Positions 1 through 8,324 of a stretch of 34,204 bases of DNA are shown one piece after another. Source of the DNA: Rosenbergiella gaditana (lineage in GTDB: Bacteria > Pseudomonadota > Gammaproteobacteria > Enterobacterales > Enterobacteriaceae); the NCBI RefSeq assembly GCF_018494065.1, contig NZ_JABBFR010000022.1, positions 1-34,204 of the forward strand. The letters are read 5' to 3'. The position numbers and the translations under genes were made by a program. The first letter of the stretch is position 1. Each line of letters starts with the position of its first letter. A model generated the notes under the pieces. The model was not told the origin of the DNA. It searched no databases and was given only the letters and a program-made list of their open reading frames with translations.

Positions 1-30
1 AAGGGTCCATGTTGAACATGAACCCTTTTT
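1..30 (+). terminator. Intrinsic terminator at the left edge
   Basis: Arms AAGGGT (1-6) and ACCCTT (22-27), then CATGTT (8-13) and AACATG (15-20), form a near-perfect hairpin with one C/A mismatch, and the right arm runs into a T tract to position 30. It most likely ends a plus-strand gene lying to the left of the window. A second palindrome, GGATCGGT/ACTGATCC at 43-60 with a 2-base loop, follows in the gap before the gpt stop codon; its role is unclear. Confidence 0.6.
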
Positions 31-101
31 ACACGAGCCACCGGATCGGTCAACTGATCCTTAAACGATCAGCATTAACCCTCAGGTGCTGTTTTTTTTC
101 A

Positions 102-560
102 TTAACTCTTAACTAACGGTGGAATAAAGGTGATTCCCATATCCCAAGGTTGTTCGATCCAAGTATCCTGAGGAATATCGACAACATAATCATCCACTAA
201 CGGACGGCCCGCTGGCTTGGCGAAAATGGTAACAAAACGCGCCTTATGGTACATATCACGCACCACTTTGGCTGTACCGCCAGTATCCACCAGGTCATCA
301 ATCACGATAAATCCTTCACCATCGCCTTCCGCACGCTTTAAAATTTTCATTTCACGTTGGTGGTCATGGTCGTAGCTTGAGATACACACTGTATCGACAT
401 GGCGAATACCCAGTTCACGTGCGAGTAATGCAGCAGGAACAAGTCCACCACGGCTCACCGCGATAATGCCTTTCCACTGTTCAACTGGCAGTAATTTCTC
501 AGCCAACTGACGGGCGTGAATTTGCAACATATCCCAAGTAACTACGTATTTTTGACTCAT
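102..560 (-). CDS. gpt: Xanthine-guanine phosphoribosyltransferase
   Basis: Type I phosphoribosyltransferase that uses PRPP to convert guanine, xanthine and, less well, hypoxanthine into GMP, XMP and IMP; a peripheral inner-membrane/cytosolic salvage enzyme. The SRGG loop (about residues 36-39) and the PRPP-binding stretch [12 protein letters not shown] (about 86-97) with its two acidic residues are intact, as is the C-terminal WIEQPWDMG segment. The start chosen gives 152 residues beginning [11 protein letters not shown], the E. coli length. The frame is open 15 codons further upstream, but GGAG lies 11-14 bases before this ATG and homology begins here. It is divergent from pepD, as in E. 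coli. Confidence 0.97.
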   Translation of the reverse strand: MSQKYVVTWDMLQIHARQLAEKLLPVEQWKGIIAVSRGGLVPAALLARELGIRHVDTVCISSYDHDHQREMKILKRAEGDGEGFIVIDDLVDTGGTAKVVRDMYHKARFVTIFAKPAGRPLVDDYVVDIPQDTWIEQPWDMGITFIPPLVKS

Positions 561-626
561 AATAATCAGGCTCCGACCAACAGGGTTGATCTGGTGAATG
601 GACAAACGAAAAAAAGTTTGCGCGTG

Positions 627-632
627 ATTATA
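627..632 (-). promoter_or_regulatory. Candidate -10 element for gpt
   Basis: On the minus strand a perfect TATAAT lies about 67 bases upstream of the gpt start. No good -35 is visible at 16-18 bases (TGGTTT at best), so this is a tentative promoter in the 233-base divergent gap between gpt and pepD. I found no convincing pepD promoter in the same gap. Confidence 0.35.
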
Positions 633-793
633 GGGATAACGTCAGGTAAAAACCAGTGCTGGCGCCGAGTTTGACTTTTTTTCGGTATAAATCACTGCTT
701 AAGAGCGAACAATGATATGCTTTCTCTACTAATAGTAGCCACTATATGCCCTAATAGCAGGGCTTACCCCTAATCCGTTATAGGAGACGCATT

Positions 794-2251
794 GTGTCTG
801 AACTGTCTCAACTGTCACCACAACCCTTATGGGATTTTTTTGCCAAGATCTGCTCTATACCACACCCTTCTTATCATGAAGAAGCATTGGCTTCATATAT
901 TGTAGACTGGGCCAAAGAGCAGCAGTTCTGGTGTGAGCGGGATGCTACCGGCAATATTCTGATCCGTAAACCGGCAACAGCTGGTATGGAAAATCGTAAG
1001 CCAGTCGCGTTACAAGCCCACTTGGATATGGTGCCGCAAAAAAATAATGCCACTGAGCACGATTTTGCGCGTGACCCGATCCAACCTTGGGTTGATGGTG
1101 AATGGCTCAAGGCTCGCGGTACCACGCTCGGTGCTGATAATGGTATCGGTATGGCCTCTGCATTGGCCGTTTTAGCGGATAAAACCGTCGAACACGGCCC
1201 ACTTGAAGTGTTACTGACTATGACGGAAGAAGCCGGGATGGAAGGTGCCTTTGGGTTACAACCTAACTGGCTGCAAGCGGATATTCTTATCAATACTGAC
1301 TCGGAAGAGGAAGGTGAAGTCTATATGGGCTGTGCAGGAGGAATAGATTTCTTATCCGAGCTGCCGATAAATCGTAGCGCCATACCTGCAGAGTACCTGA
1401 CCCTCAATATTAACCTAAAAGGTTTACGGGGCGGTCACTCTGGTGCAGATATCCATTTGGGGTTAGGTAACGCAACAAAACTGTTAGCGCGTTTCTTTGC
1501 AGAATCTCGCGGCAAGTTTGATTTACACCTCATTGACTTTAAAGGCGGTAACTTACGCAACGCTATCCCGCGTGAAGCCAGTGCGGTCGTTGCAATCGCC
1601 CCTGAGCAAGAAGCGACTTTACAACAAGCACTTCAAGAATATCTTTCCATCTTGCAAAATGAAGTCGCGCCAAAAGATAAAAATATCACCTTAAACGCGC
1701 AGTCAACCTCGCACTCTGGCCCAGCATTAACGACAGAAAGCTTTGATCGCTTTATCAATCTTTTGAACGTTACCCCTAACGGTGTTATCCGAAACTCTGA
1801 TGTCGCACCTGGCGTGGTCGAAACATCCTTAAATATTGGTATTGTGACACTTGAAGAAGACCAGGCAAAAATCTATTGCCTGATCCGCTCGTTAATCGAT
1901 AGTGGGAAAGAGTATGTCGTCTCAATGTTACATTCATTGGGAGCATTAGCCGGCGCGAAAACAGAAGCGTCAGGAAGCTATCCAGGATGGCAGCCTGATG
2001 CCAACTCAGCCATCATGGCACTGACCCGCGAAATTTATTTGGATCTATTTGGTAAAAAACCAAATATCCAAGTTATTCACGCAGGACTTGAGTGCGGTTT
2101 ATTTCGTGAGCCGTACCCGCATCTAGATATGGTTTCTATTGGACCAACTATTACCGGGCCTCACTCGCCAGACGAACAGGTACATATTGGAAGCGTTGCG
2201 CTCTACTGGCAATTGCTGACCGCGCTTTTAAAAGCGGTTCCCACAAAATAA
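794..2251 (+). CDS. pepD: Aminoacyl-histidine dipeptidase (peptidase D, carnosinase)
   Basis: Cytosolic dizinc dipeptidase of family M20 that cleaves Xaa-His and many other unblocked dipeptides. All M20 landmarks are present: QAHLDMV (His near residue 80), GADNGIG (bridging Asp near 119), TMTEEAG (catalytic and metal Glu), NTDSEE, and the C-terminal GPHSPDE with the last His ligand. The lid domain (GLRGGHSG) lies between. Length is 485 residues, as in E. coli. The start codon is GTG at 794, preceded by AGGAG at 782-786; protein homology begins exactly here (MSELSQLSPQPLWD). A strong terminator follows eight bases after the stop. Confidence 0.97.
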   Translation: MSELSQLSPQPLWDFFAKICSIPHPSYHEEALASYIVDWAKEQQFWCERDATGNILIRKPATAGMENRKPVALQAHLDMVPQKNNATEHDFARDPIQPWVDGEWLKARGTTLGADNGIGMASALAVLADKTVEHGPLEVLLTMTEEAGMEGAFGLQPNWLQADILINTDSEEEGEVYMGCAGGIDFLSELPINRSAIPAEYLTLNINLKGLRGGHSGADIHLGLGNATKLLARFFAESRGKFDLHLIDFKGGNLRNAIPREASAVVAIAPEQEATLQQALQEYLSILQNEVAPKDKNITLNAQSTSHSGPALTTESFDRFINLLNVTPNGVIRNSDVAPGVVETSLNIGIVTLEEDQAKIYCLIRSLIDSGKEYVVSMLHSLGALAGAKTEASGSYPGWQPDANSAIMALTREIYLDLFGKKPNIQVIHAGLECGLFREPYPHLDMVSIGPTITGPHSPDEQVHIGSVALYWQLLTALLKAVPTK

Positions 2252-2258
2252 GTGCTAA

Positions 2259-2285
2259 GCTAGGCGTTAACTCGCCTAGCATTTT
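2259..2285 (+). terminator. pepD intrinsic terminator
   Basis: Perfect 8-bp stem GCTAGGCG (2259-2266) / CGCCTAGC (2273-2280) with loop TTAACT, followed by ATTTT. It begins eight bases after the pepD stop. Confidence 0.8.
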
Positions 2286-2584
2286 AACCTCTGTTTGAAG
2301 TCATCCATGTTTGCCTATCGAGGTTGCTGGTTGGTAGTACTAATGTCTCTCCTCTTCTTCGCTTAGGCACCAGTGACAACCCCCATTCTCTGACCAGTGA
2401 ACAGTGTTTATATCCGCATTTCTTATTCAGCATGGTTTTCGGGCCGATATCCTTACCTATCTGCTACCCAATTCGCACTGGCAGGAAGGGGTATGCCTTA
2501 AAGATTATTCGCCTAGGCAATACCATGTTCCGATGACTTGGATACGTTACGTTATAAGAGGGCATGGCTAAATCAATTATCGAC
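2286..2584. other. Unassigned intergenic stretch between pepD and dinB
   Basis: About 300 bases with no gene I can support. Short open frames exist on both strands: 70 codons plus at 2324-2536, about 49 codons minus starting near 2430, and a 60-codon minus frame running out of the dinB 3' end. None has a convincing ribosome site or a recognisable product. In E. coli this interval holds prfH, ykfJ and the yafNOP genes, so it could be a decayed remnant, but no homology is visible to me. Confidence 0.4.
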
Positions 2585-3640
2585 TCATAGCTGAAGTGGC
2601 AATTGACGCTCAACTTGCGGATCAAGAAGATTAACATGAAGACCAATAAGCCTAACCGAACGCCCCTGTCTCCGTTGCTGCCAAAGTTTTAAAGCAAGAT
2701 CAATAAAGTCCTGCTTGGTTAATTCAGACCATATATGTTCGAGTGTTGTCTGTTGGAAGTCTGAAAACTTAAATTTAACGCCTTGGCGAGCAACTCGAAG
2801 GTCAGGACGGACTTGACGTAGACGGCGCTCTAATTCTGTATAGAGTTTTTCGATAACATCGAGACAATGTTCCCACTGCTCAATATCCTCTGATAACGTG
2901 GTTTCGACACCGACAGACTTACGTATTCGATGGCTTTCGACATCTCTCGTATCAATGCCTTGGCTTTTTTCCCAAAGACTCCGACCAAACTTTCCAAATG
3001 TTTTTAATAGAAAACTGAGTTCAACCTTTTGAATATCCGCGCAAGTGTATAGCCCTAAATCGGCTAATTTTCGCGAGGACACCTCACCCACGCCAGGTAT
3101 TTTTGACAATGGCAGTGTTTTTAAAAAGTGATCCACGCGATGTGGCGGGATAACATAAAGACCATTTGGTTTGTTTACCTCTGAAGCAATCTTGGCCAAA
3201 AATTTGATTGGCGCCACCCCTGCTGAAGCCGTTAATCCAGTTTCTTGAAATATTGACCGGCGGATCTCTTCTGCAATCAGTGTCGCGGAACCTTGACAGG
3301 CGAGACACTCCGTGACATCGAGATAAGCTTCATCGAGTGAGAGCGGTTCAACTTTCGAGGTATAACGTTTAAAAATTTGCTGTATTTGCGCCGAGGCCTG
3401 TTTATACGCGTCGAATCGGCCAGGGAGTAGGGTCAATTGCGGGCATAGCTTTAATGCGGTCGCTGTTGGCATTGCACTTTTTACGCCATAGCGTCGTGCC
3501 GGATAATTAGCGGTACTAATCACTCCCCGCCGCTCACGGCTTCCACCTATCGCAATAGGGACATCCCGTAATGCAGGATTATCTCGCATTTCAACGGCTG
3601 CATAAAAACAATCCATATCGACATGAATAATTTTACGCAT
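2585..3640 (-). CDS. dinB: DNA polymerase IV (Y-family translesion polymerase)
   Basis: Error-prone polymerase that bypasses N2-dG adducts and other lesions, bound through the beta clamp. Visible are the catalytic motif HVDMDCFYAAVE (Asp8), the steric-gate region, SLDEAYLD (Asp/Glu near 103-104), the helix-hairpin-helix KIPGVGEVSSRKL (about 180), and the little-finger domain. The C-terminal QVERQLPLQL keeps the beta-clamp binding motif type (QxxLPL). Length is 351 residues, equal to E. coli. The start has GGAGG just upstream. It is transcribed alone behind a LexA-controlled promoter. Confidence 0.97.
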   Translation of the reverse strand: MRKIIHVDMDCFYAAVEMRDNPALRDVPIAIGGSRERRGVISTANYPARRYGVKSAMPTATALKLCPQLTLLPGRFDAYKQASAQIQQIFKRYTSKVEPLSLDEAYLDVTECLACQGSATLIAEEIRRSIFQETGLTASAGVAPIKFLAKIASEVNKPNGLYVIPPHRVDHFLKTLPLSKIPGVGEVSSRKLADLGLYTCADIQKVELSFLLKTFGKFGRSLWEKSQGIDTRDVESHRIRKSVGVETTLSEDIEQWEHCLDVIEKLYTELERRLRQVRPDLRVARQGVKFKFSDFQQTTLEHIWSELTKQDFIDLALKLWQQRRQGRSVRLIGLHVNLLDPQVERQLPLQL

Positions 3641-3663
3641 CTCAACCCTCCAAGCCCTCTATC

Positions 3664-3692
3664 AATATACTGTATAAATAACCAGACAGCAA
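3664..3692 (-). promoter_or_regulatory. dinB SOS promoter
   Basis: Minus-strand -35 TTGCTG (3687-3692) and -10 TATATT (3664-3669) with exactly 17 bases between them; the spacer is filled by the LexA box. The predicted start is about 15-20 bases upstream of the dinB ATG. Confidence 0.8.
3670..3685. promoter_or_regulatory. LexA operator (SOS box)
   Basis: CTGTATAAATAACCAG fits CTG-N10-CAG with an AT-rich core, and sits between the -35 and -10 of dinB, the expected place for LexA to block RNA polymerase. The sequence itself is seen; LexA control of dinB is established in E. coli. Confidence 0.85.
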
Positions 3693-3769
3693 TGCAAGTT
3701 ATCGCCTAGTGAGAGACGTGCAAAGCTTCACTTAACGTTGAGTCGTAAACAAAACAAAGGAGAAATGAG

Positions 3770-3793
3770 ATGAGTGTCGCTAAGAAACGATAG
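3770..3793 (+). CDS. Possible 7-residue leader-like ORF
   Basis: ATG AGT GTC GCT AAG AAA CGA TAG (MSVAKKR) is preceded by AAGGAG at 3757-3762, seven bases before the ATG, a better ribosome site than that of dpaA downstream. It ends 144 bases before dpaA. It may be a leader peptide, a leftover of a lost gene (E. coli has dinJ-yafQ in this interval) or chance. No function can be assigned. Confidence 0.2.
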   Translation: MSVAKKR

Positions 3794-3937
3794 CTGATTT
3801 TTTTAACAAAAAAAGGTCGATGAAAGCTTGATTAAACCTATAACAGTGATAATGTTGCGCAGATAAACCGATCTACTGCAATAGCCTGTTATCTGATTGC
3901 AGACCGCCCTCATGATTGTCATCAAGGTACACCTAGC

Positions 3938-4711
3938 ATGCGTATTTTCGCACTCATTTTTGCGATATTGTTTTCCTGTAACACGTTCTCACAAGATGCC
4001 GTTCCACTCTCCAATGCATTACAAGCTCCAGTCAGTGATCAACTGAAAGCCGAACTTATTGGCTCTCCGGTATTTATCCAAATTTTTAAGTCTGAGCGTA
4101 CGCTCGAACTCTATGCCAAAGTGGGCAATCAGTTCCGCCTACTTAATCGCTTTAATATCTGTAAATTCTCCGGCGGCTTGGGCCCTAAACGAGTTCAAGG
4201 TGATTTCAAAAGTCCAGAAGGTTTCTATACCATTGGCGCGTCGCAGTTACATCCTGATAGCCATTATTATCGAGCCATTAACTTAGGTTTCCCTAATCAG
4301 TACGATAAAGCTAATGGCTACAATGGAAACTACCTAATGATTCACGGTGATTGCGTCTCAATTGGATGCTATGCCATGACCAATAGTGGTATCGATCAAA
4401 TATTTAAGTATGTGACCGCCGCTTTCAACAATGGTCAAGCGCAGATCGAAGTTAATATCTATCCGTTCCGCATGACCGATGACAATATGCGTCGTTATGC
4501 GGGATCCCAATATATTAATTTCTGGAAGCAGTTAAAACCGGGTTACGATTACTTCGAGAAATATAAGCAACCGCCGATGATTGCCGTGATGAACAATCAA
4601 TACATCGTCAATGGCCAAAGTAATGGAACGACTGCCCCACGAGGCAATCCATTCCAAACTACCACACCAAGTGCTTCAAAGACCTTTCTGGCCTTCACCC
4701 AAACAAAATAA
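3938..4711 (+). CDS. dpaA: Peptidoglycan-Lpp cross-link amidase (L,D-transpeptidase fold), DpaA/YafK
   Basis: Periplasmic YkuD-fold enzyme; in E. coli DpaA (YafK, LdtF) detaches Braun lipoprotein from meso-diaminopimelate in peptidoglycan. Residues 1-18 form a hydrophobic signal sequence ([18 protein letters not shown]). LFSC resembles a lipobox only weakly, so signal peptidase I cleavage is more likely. The catalytic segment [12 protein letters not shown] (about 136-147) carries the His and active-site Cys of the family. The conserved [10 protein letters not shown] and [10 protein letters not shown] blocks are intact. Length is 257 residues, about ten more than I recall for E. coli, the excess being in the low-complexity C-terminal tail. 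Its last 36 bases overlap the end of convergent yafJ. Confidence 0.93.
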   Translation: MRIFALIFAILFSCNTFSQDAVPLSNALQAPVSDQLKAELIGSPVFIQIFKSERTLELYAKVGNQFRLLNRFNICKFSGGLGPKRVQGDFKSPEGFYTIGASQLHPDSHYYRAINLGFPNQYDKANGYNGNYLMIHGDCVSIGCYAMTNSGIDQIFKYVTAAFNNGQAQIEVNIYPFRMTDDNMRRYAGSQYINFWKQLKPGYDYFEKYKQPPMIAVMNNQYIVNGQSNGTTAPRGNPFQTTTPSASKTFLAFTQTK

Positions 4712-5449
4712 CTTCCATTCACCTGGCATAATCTTATGCCAGGTTTCATTGCCAGTGAGGGGTTGTGTCGCCACCACCGTCACGACGTCATGAGCCGTTG
4801 TCTGTTGCATAAAATCAACTTCCACATCTTGGTCAATAAGCATGGCTTTGCCAAAAGGCGAGCGACGAGTGATCCAATGAAGATGTGTAGAGCAATAAGC
4901 TATTAAGTAGCGACCATCTGAAAGCAGCATATTAAATACACCTAGTGACCTCAGTTCGTCAGCTAATTCGGCAATGTAACGAAACACAGAGGTCCAGTTT
5001 TTAGGTGTTTGCGGGAAACGCTGCGACAGTTTATGTAAAATCCAGCAAAAGGCCCGTTCACTATCCGTTTCGCCAACGGGTTGAAACTGCCCAGTTTCCA
5101 GACGACGGTAGCCTTTAAGTTGTCCATTGTGTGCATAGGTCCAATGACGGCCCCAGAGTTCACGCGTAAACGGATGGGTATTTTCTAAGGCCACTTTACC
5201 GCGATTTGCTTGACGAATATGAGCGATAACAGAGTGAGATTTAATGGGGTATTCTTGCACTAACCGTGCAATGGGGGATTCAAAGCTAGGGAGTGGGTCT
5301 TTAAAGGTTCGGCAGCCCTTCCCTTCATAAAAGGTAATCCCCCATCCATCCTTATGCGGGCCAGTCCCACCACCGCGTTGGACCAGTCCTGAAAAACTAA
5401 AACAGATATCAGTAGGGACATTTGCGCTCATCCCAAGCAGCTCACACAT
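4676..5449 (-). CDS. yafJ: Class II glutamine amidotransferase-like protein YafJ
   Basis: Cytosolic Ntn-type glutaminase domain protein of unknown physiological role (family GATase_6). After Met removal the nucleophile is Cys2 (MCELLGM). Conserved class II features are [21 protein letters not shown] and GETDSE. No synthase domain is attached. The 257 residues match E. coli apart from a few extra C-terminal residues (EGQKGL), which are encoded in the overlap with the end of dpaA. The start follows directly from homology. gmhA lies upstream on the same strand, 122 bases away, as in E. coli. Confidence 0.9.
   Translation of the reverse strand: MCELLGMSANVPTDICFSFSGLVQRGGGTGPHKDGWGITFYEGKGCRTFKDPLPSFESPIARLVQEYPIKSHSVIAHIRQANRGKVALENTHPFTRELWGRHWTYAHNGQLKGYRRLETGQFQPVGETDSERAFCWILHKLSQRFPQTPKNWTSVFRYIAELADELRSLGVFNMLLSDGRYLIAYCSTHLHWITRRSPFGKAMLIDQDVEVDFMQQTTAHDVVTVVATQPLTGNETWHKIMPGEWKLFCLGEGQKGL
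4721..4744. terminator. Hairpin inside the yafJ 3' end, possible dpaA terminator
   Basis: ACCTGGCATAA (4721-4731) and TTATGCCAGGT (4734-4744) are perfect inverted copies separated by two bases, beginning ten bases after the dpaA stop. The T tract after it is poor (TTCATT). It also encodes WHKIMPG of YafJ, so the symmetry may be partly accidental. Confidence 0.4.
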
Positions 5450-5571
5450 GCAGTTAACCTCAATAACAGCGTATCAGTCTCTTAACGCCGATACCTAGCG
5501 TATCAATAACATGCTCTGCGTTACGCTGCAACGGGATAAAGCGCGCTTAATCAATAATAAAAAAGAAAACC

Positions 5572-6159
5572 TTATGCCGAAATACGTTGCATCTCTTTTT
5601 CAATCAGCAGAATTAAAATATGGATAATTTTGATATGGATTTCTTGAATCCGGTCGGCATAACCAAAATGAGGAACTCGAATTTCAATATCAGCCGTGCC
5701 CGCCATCTTGCCGCCGTCCTTACCTGTCAGAGTAATCACTTTCATGCCCTTACTGCGCGCGGCACTGATAGCGCGAATAATATTGCCAGAGTTTCCTGAA
5801 GTAGAAATACCAAGCAGTACATCGCCAGATTGTCCCACGGCTTCAATAAACCGCGAAAAAACATACTCATAGCCAAAATCGTTACTGACACAAGATAAAT
5901 GGCTAACATCAGAAATAGCAATCGCCGGATACCCTGCACGATCTTCACGGTAACGTCCCGTTAGTTCTTCAGCAAAATGCATGGCGTCGCAATGTGAACC
6001 GCCATTCCCACAAGACAATACCTTCCCACCCTGTTTAAAGCTTGCCGCTAAAAGCTCTGCAGCCTGCTGAATTGCGTTAAGGTTAGCGTCTTGACTGAGG
6101 AATTGTTCAAGCGTTTTAGCCGCCTCATTCAACTCTTCACGGATAAGATCTTGGTACAT
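5572..6159 (-). CDS. gmhA: Phosphoheptose isomerase (sedoheptulose 7-phosphate isomerase)
   Basis: First enzyme of ADP-heptose synthesis for the lipopolysaccharide inner core: sedoheptulose 7-phosphate to D-glycero-D-manno-heptose 7-phosphate; a zinc-dependent tetramer with a SIS fold. [17 protein letters not shown] (about 53-69, sugar-phosphate loop and metal His/Glu), GISTSGNS (about 119-126) and the C-terminal [14 protein letters not shown] helix are all present. I chose the ATG at 6157-6159 ([13 protein letters not shown]), giving 195 residues, because AAGGAA lies seven bases upstream and homology starts here; the frame is open 13 codons further up. Two to three extra residues at the C-terminus compared with E. 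coli. Confidence 0.96.
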   Translation of the reverse strand: MYQDLIREELNEAAKTLEQFLSQDANLNAIQQAAELLAASFKQGGKVLSCGNGGSHCDAMHFAEELTGRYREDRAGYPAIAISDVSHLSCVSNDFGYEYVFSRFIEAVGQSGDVLLGISTSGNSGNIIRAISAARSKGMKVITLTGKDGGKMAGTADIEIRVPHFGYADRIQEIHIKIIHILILLIEKEMQRISA

Positions 6160-6197
6160 ATAAATTCCTTGTGGAATGCGGAAAAATTCAGGTGCCA

Positions 6198-6225
6198 AGT
6201 GTAGCCCATTAGTATTTCAGTGCAA
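6198..6225 (-). promoter_or_regulatory. gmhA promoter candidate
   Basis: Minus-strand -35 TTGCAC (6220-6225) and -10 TACACT (6198-6203) separated by 16 bases, about 40 bases upstream of the gmhA start. Confidence 0.55.
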
Positions 6226-6305
6226 TATGACGGGGGCGATTAACTCAGGTTTCTTTGCGTGGTTGATCTCAAACCGATAAAAAAAGCCTAATACCCCCTA
6301 AATTT

Positions 6306-6321
6306 AGACATCCAAACGTCC
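6306..6321 (+). promoter_or_regulatory. Probable MetJ operator (two tandem met boxes)
   Basis: AGACATCC followed directly by AAACGTCC; each 8-mer matches the met box AGACGTCT at six of eight positions, and MetJ needs at least two tandem boxes. The pair ends four bases before the -35 of the ybdL promoter. The fit with the methionine preference of YbdL-type transaminases makes the call plausible; binding is not shown. Confidence 0.55.
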
Positions 6322-6324
6322 ATA

Positions 6325-6352
6325 TTGCCAAATATTTTTGCCCTGATATAGT
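6325..6352 (+). promoter_or_regulatory. ybdL-yafV promoter candidate
   Basis: -35 TTGCCA (6325-6330) and -10 TATAGT (6347-6352) with a 16-base spacer, next to the proposed met boxes and about 40 bases before the chosen ybdL start. Confidence 0.6.
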
Positions 6353-6390
6353 GGTCTTCACTAGCTCTTACCATGACGCAGAGGCAACTA

Positions 6391-7551
6391 ATGACTCGAT
6401 CAGCACCGGTTCCAGAGAGTAAACTCCCTGCCTTAGGCACGACTATTTTCACCACCATGACTGCGCTGGCCCAACAAGTAGGCGCGATTAACCTTTCTCA
6501 AGGTTTCCCTGATTTTAGCGGCCCAGATTATTTACAACTACGCTTGGCATATCATGTCCAACACGGGTCGAACCAGTACGCCCCGATGTCCGGCACGCCA
6601 GCGCTACGTGAAGCGATAAGCAAAAAAATTGCCCGGTGTTATGGGTGTCAGGTCGATAAAGAGACAGAAATTACGGTCACGGCGGGTGCTACTGAAGCAC
6701 TATTTTCAGCCATTACCGCATTGGTTAGACCCGGAGATGAGGTTATCTGTTTCGAACCAAGCTACGATAGCTATGCCCCTGCCGTACAACTGGCAGGCGG
6801 AATAATGAAACATATTCCCTTAACACCTCCCAATTTTGCACCGGATTGGTCACGCTTCTCTACGGTAATCAGCGAGAAAACCCGCTTAGTGATCCTAAAT
6901 ACCCCACACAATCCTACCGCGAGTGTTTGGCAAAAGCAGGATTTTGACGCGTTATGGCACGCCATTGCCGAGCAACCAATATTTGTATTAAGTGATGAAG
7001 TATATGAACATATTTGCTTTGATGACAATGGCCATCACAGCTTATTGCAGCACCCGTCATTACGTGAAAGAGGGATTGTCGTCTCCTCCTTCGGTAAGAC
7101 CTACCATATGACTGGCTGGAAAGTCGGCTACTGTGTGGCTCCCCCTCACCTTAGTCTGGAGATCCGCAAAATTCACCAATATCTTACTTTTTCCGTCCAC
7201 ACCCCTTCTCAGCTCGCCTTAGCGGATATGTTAAATCATGCTCCAGAGCATGACGAAAACCTCCCAACCTTCTATCAACAACGCCGTGATTTTTTTATTG
7301 ATGCCTTACAAGCGAGTCGCTTTACCCTGTTACCTTGCCAAGGCACTTACTTTTTACTGCTTGATTATTCAGCGATTTCAAAGATGAATGACGTCGATTT
7401 CTGTCTTTATCTGACCAAAGAAGTGGGCGTGGCAGCCATACCTCTTTCGGTATTTTGTAAAGAGGCCTTCCCTCATCACTTGATCAGAGTCTGCTTTGCA
7501 AAAGAAGAAGCCACCTTACAGGCGGCAGCGGAGAAACTATGTCAACTTTAA
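6391..7551 (+). CDS. ybdL: Methionine/glutamine-type PLP aminotransferase YbdL (MtnE-like)
   Basis: Fold-type I pyridoxal phosphate aminotransferase. E. coli YbdL prefers methionine, and related MtnE enzymes carry out the last transamination of methionine salvage (4-methylthio-2-oxobutyrate to methionine). Visible: NLSQGFPDF near the N-terminus, TVTAGATEAL (phosphate loop), NTPHNPT, SDEVYEH (PLP-ring Asp) and SSFGKTYHMTGWKVGY with the Schiff-base Lys. I chose ATG 6391 rather than 6373 because GAGG at 6381-6384 is six bases ahead; this gives 386 residues, the E. coli length. The yafV start lies inside its end, so the two are translationally coupled. Confidence 0.93.
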   Translation: MTRSAPVPESKLPALGTTIFTTMTALAQQVGAINLSQGFPDFSGPDYLQLRLAYHVQHGSNQYAPMSGTPALREAISKKIARCYGCQVDKETEITVTAGATEALFSAITALVRPGDEVICFEPSYDSYAPAVQLAGGIMKHIPLTPPNFAPDWSRFSTVISEKTRLVILNTPHNPTASVWQKQDFDALWHAIAEQPIFVLSDEVYEHICFDDNGHHSLLQHPSLRERGIVVSSFGKTYHMTGWKVGYCVAPPHLSLEIRKIHQYLTFSVHTPSQLALADMLNHAPEHDENLPTFYQQRRDFFIDALQASRFTLLPCQGTYFLLLDYSAISKMNDVDFCLYLTKEVGVAAIPLSVFCKEAFPHHLIRVCFAKEEATLQAAAEKLCQL

Positions 7552-8324
7552 CTGTCGGTGTTTTACAGCAACCTATCGTTTGGATGAACGGCGAAGCTAA
7601 TCTCGAACATTTTGCTCAGCACATTGCACAATCCTCCCACTACGACTTATTGGTATTACCTGAGATGTTCACCAGCGGATTTTCCATGCAAGCCGCAACG
7701 AACTCACTGAGTGAAACTCGAGTCCTCAGTTGGTTACAAGCGCAAGCCCGAGATAGCAATACCGCCATATGTGGCAGTGCGGCAATTCAACTCACTGACG
7801 GTGCAGTAAATCGCTTCTACTTCGTTACCCCGCAAGGCGAGTACGATTACTACGATAAACGCCATCTCTTTCGGATGGCCAACGAACACCATCACTATAA
7901 GCCAGGAGCCAGCCGCAAGATTATTGAATACCGTGGATGGCGTATTTTTCCGCAAATTTGCTATGACCTACGATTTCCCGCTTTTTCACGGAACAGCAAC
8001 AATGACTATGACTTAATCATCTATGTGGCGAGTTGGCCTGCCGCACGCGCTAACCACTGGAAAGCCTTATTATTAGCGAGAGCGATTGAAAACCAGAGTT
8101 GGGTGATTGGCTGCAATCGAGTAGGTAATGACGATAATGGATTATCGTACCGAGGGGATAGCCAAATAATCTCTCCCGAGGGGGAAATTATCGCAATCGC
8201 CTCGCCAGGTGAAGCCACCGTGCTTACCGCGACAATTGATCGCCAACGGGTAATGGATTATCGCCAAGCGTTTCCCGCTTGGCAGGATGCAGATAGTTTT
8301 ACCTTAACTCCCCCGGTAGGTTGA
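7539..8324 (+). CDS. yafV: Omega-amidase YafV (nitrilase superfamily)
   Basis: Carbon-nitrogen hydrolase that deamidates 2-oxoglutaramate (and 2-oxosuccinamate), products of glutamine- or asparagine-dependent transamination. The Glu-Lys-Cys triad is visible: Glu42 in LPEMF, Lys107 in YYDKRHLF and Cys141 in PQICYDLRFP. It has 261 residues with no signal peptide. The start overlaps the last 13 bases of ybdL, with GGAG just ahead. Pairing with the aminotransferase forms the transaminase/omega-amidase cycle, in which the amidase pulls the reversible reaction forward. The 3' end overlaps the end of convergent hiuH by 21 bases. Confidence 0.93.
   Translation: MSTLTVGVLQQPIVWMNGEANLEHFAQHIAQSSHYDLLVLPEMFTSGFSMQAATNSLSETRVLSWLQAQARDSNTAICGSAAIQLTDGAVNRFYFVTPQGEYDYYDKRHLFRMANEHHHYKPGASRKIIEYRGWRIFPQICYDLRFPAFSRNSNNDYDLIIYVASWPAARANHWKALLLARAIENQSWVIGCNRVGNDDNGLSYRGDSQIISPEGEIIAIASPGEATVLTATIDRQRVMDYRQAFPAWQDADSFTLTPPVG

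Noticed and set aside
671..691. TTGACT and TATAAA before pepD as a promoter
   Set aside because: They are only nine bases apart, far from the 16-18 required.
874..1293. Long open frame antisense to pepD
   Set aside because: It lies wholly inside a certain gene; its Ser/Ala-rich composition is the usual mirror of pepD codons, and there is no ribosome site.
2324..2536. 70-codon ORF between pepD and dinB
   Set aside because: No ribosome site, no recognisable motif and no support from neighbouring genes.
5461..5511. Repeated AGCGTATCA and CAATAACA between yafJ and gmhA
   Set aside because: Short, two copies only, no symmetry or promoter relation; probably chance in an AT-rich gap.
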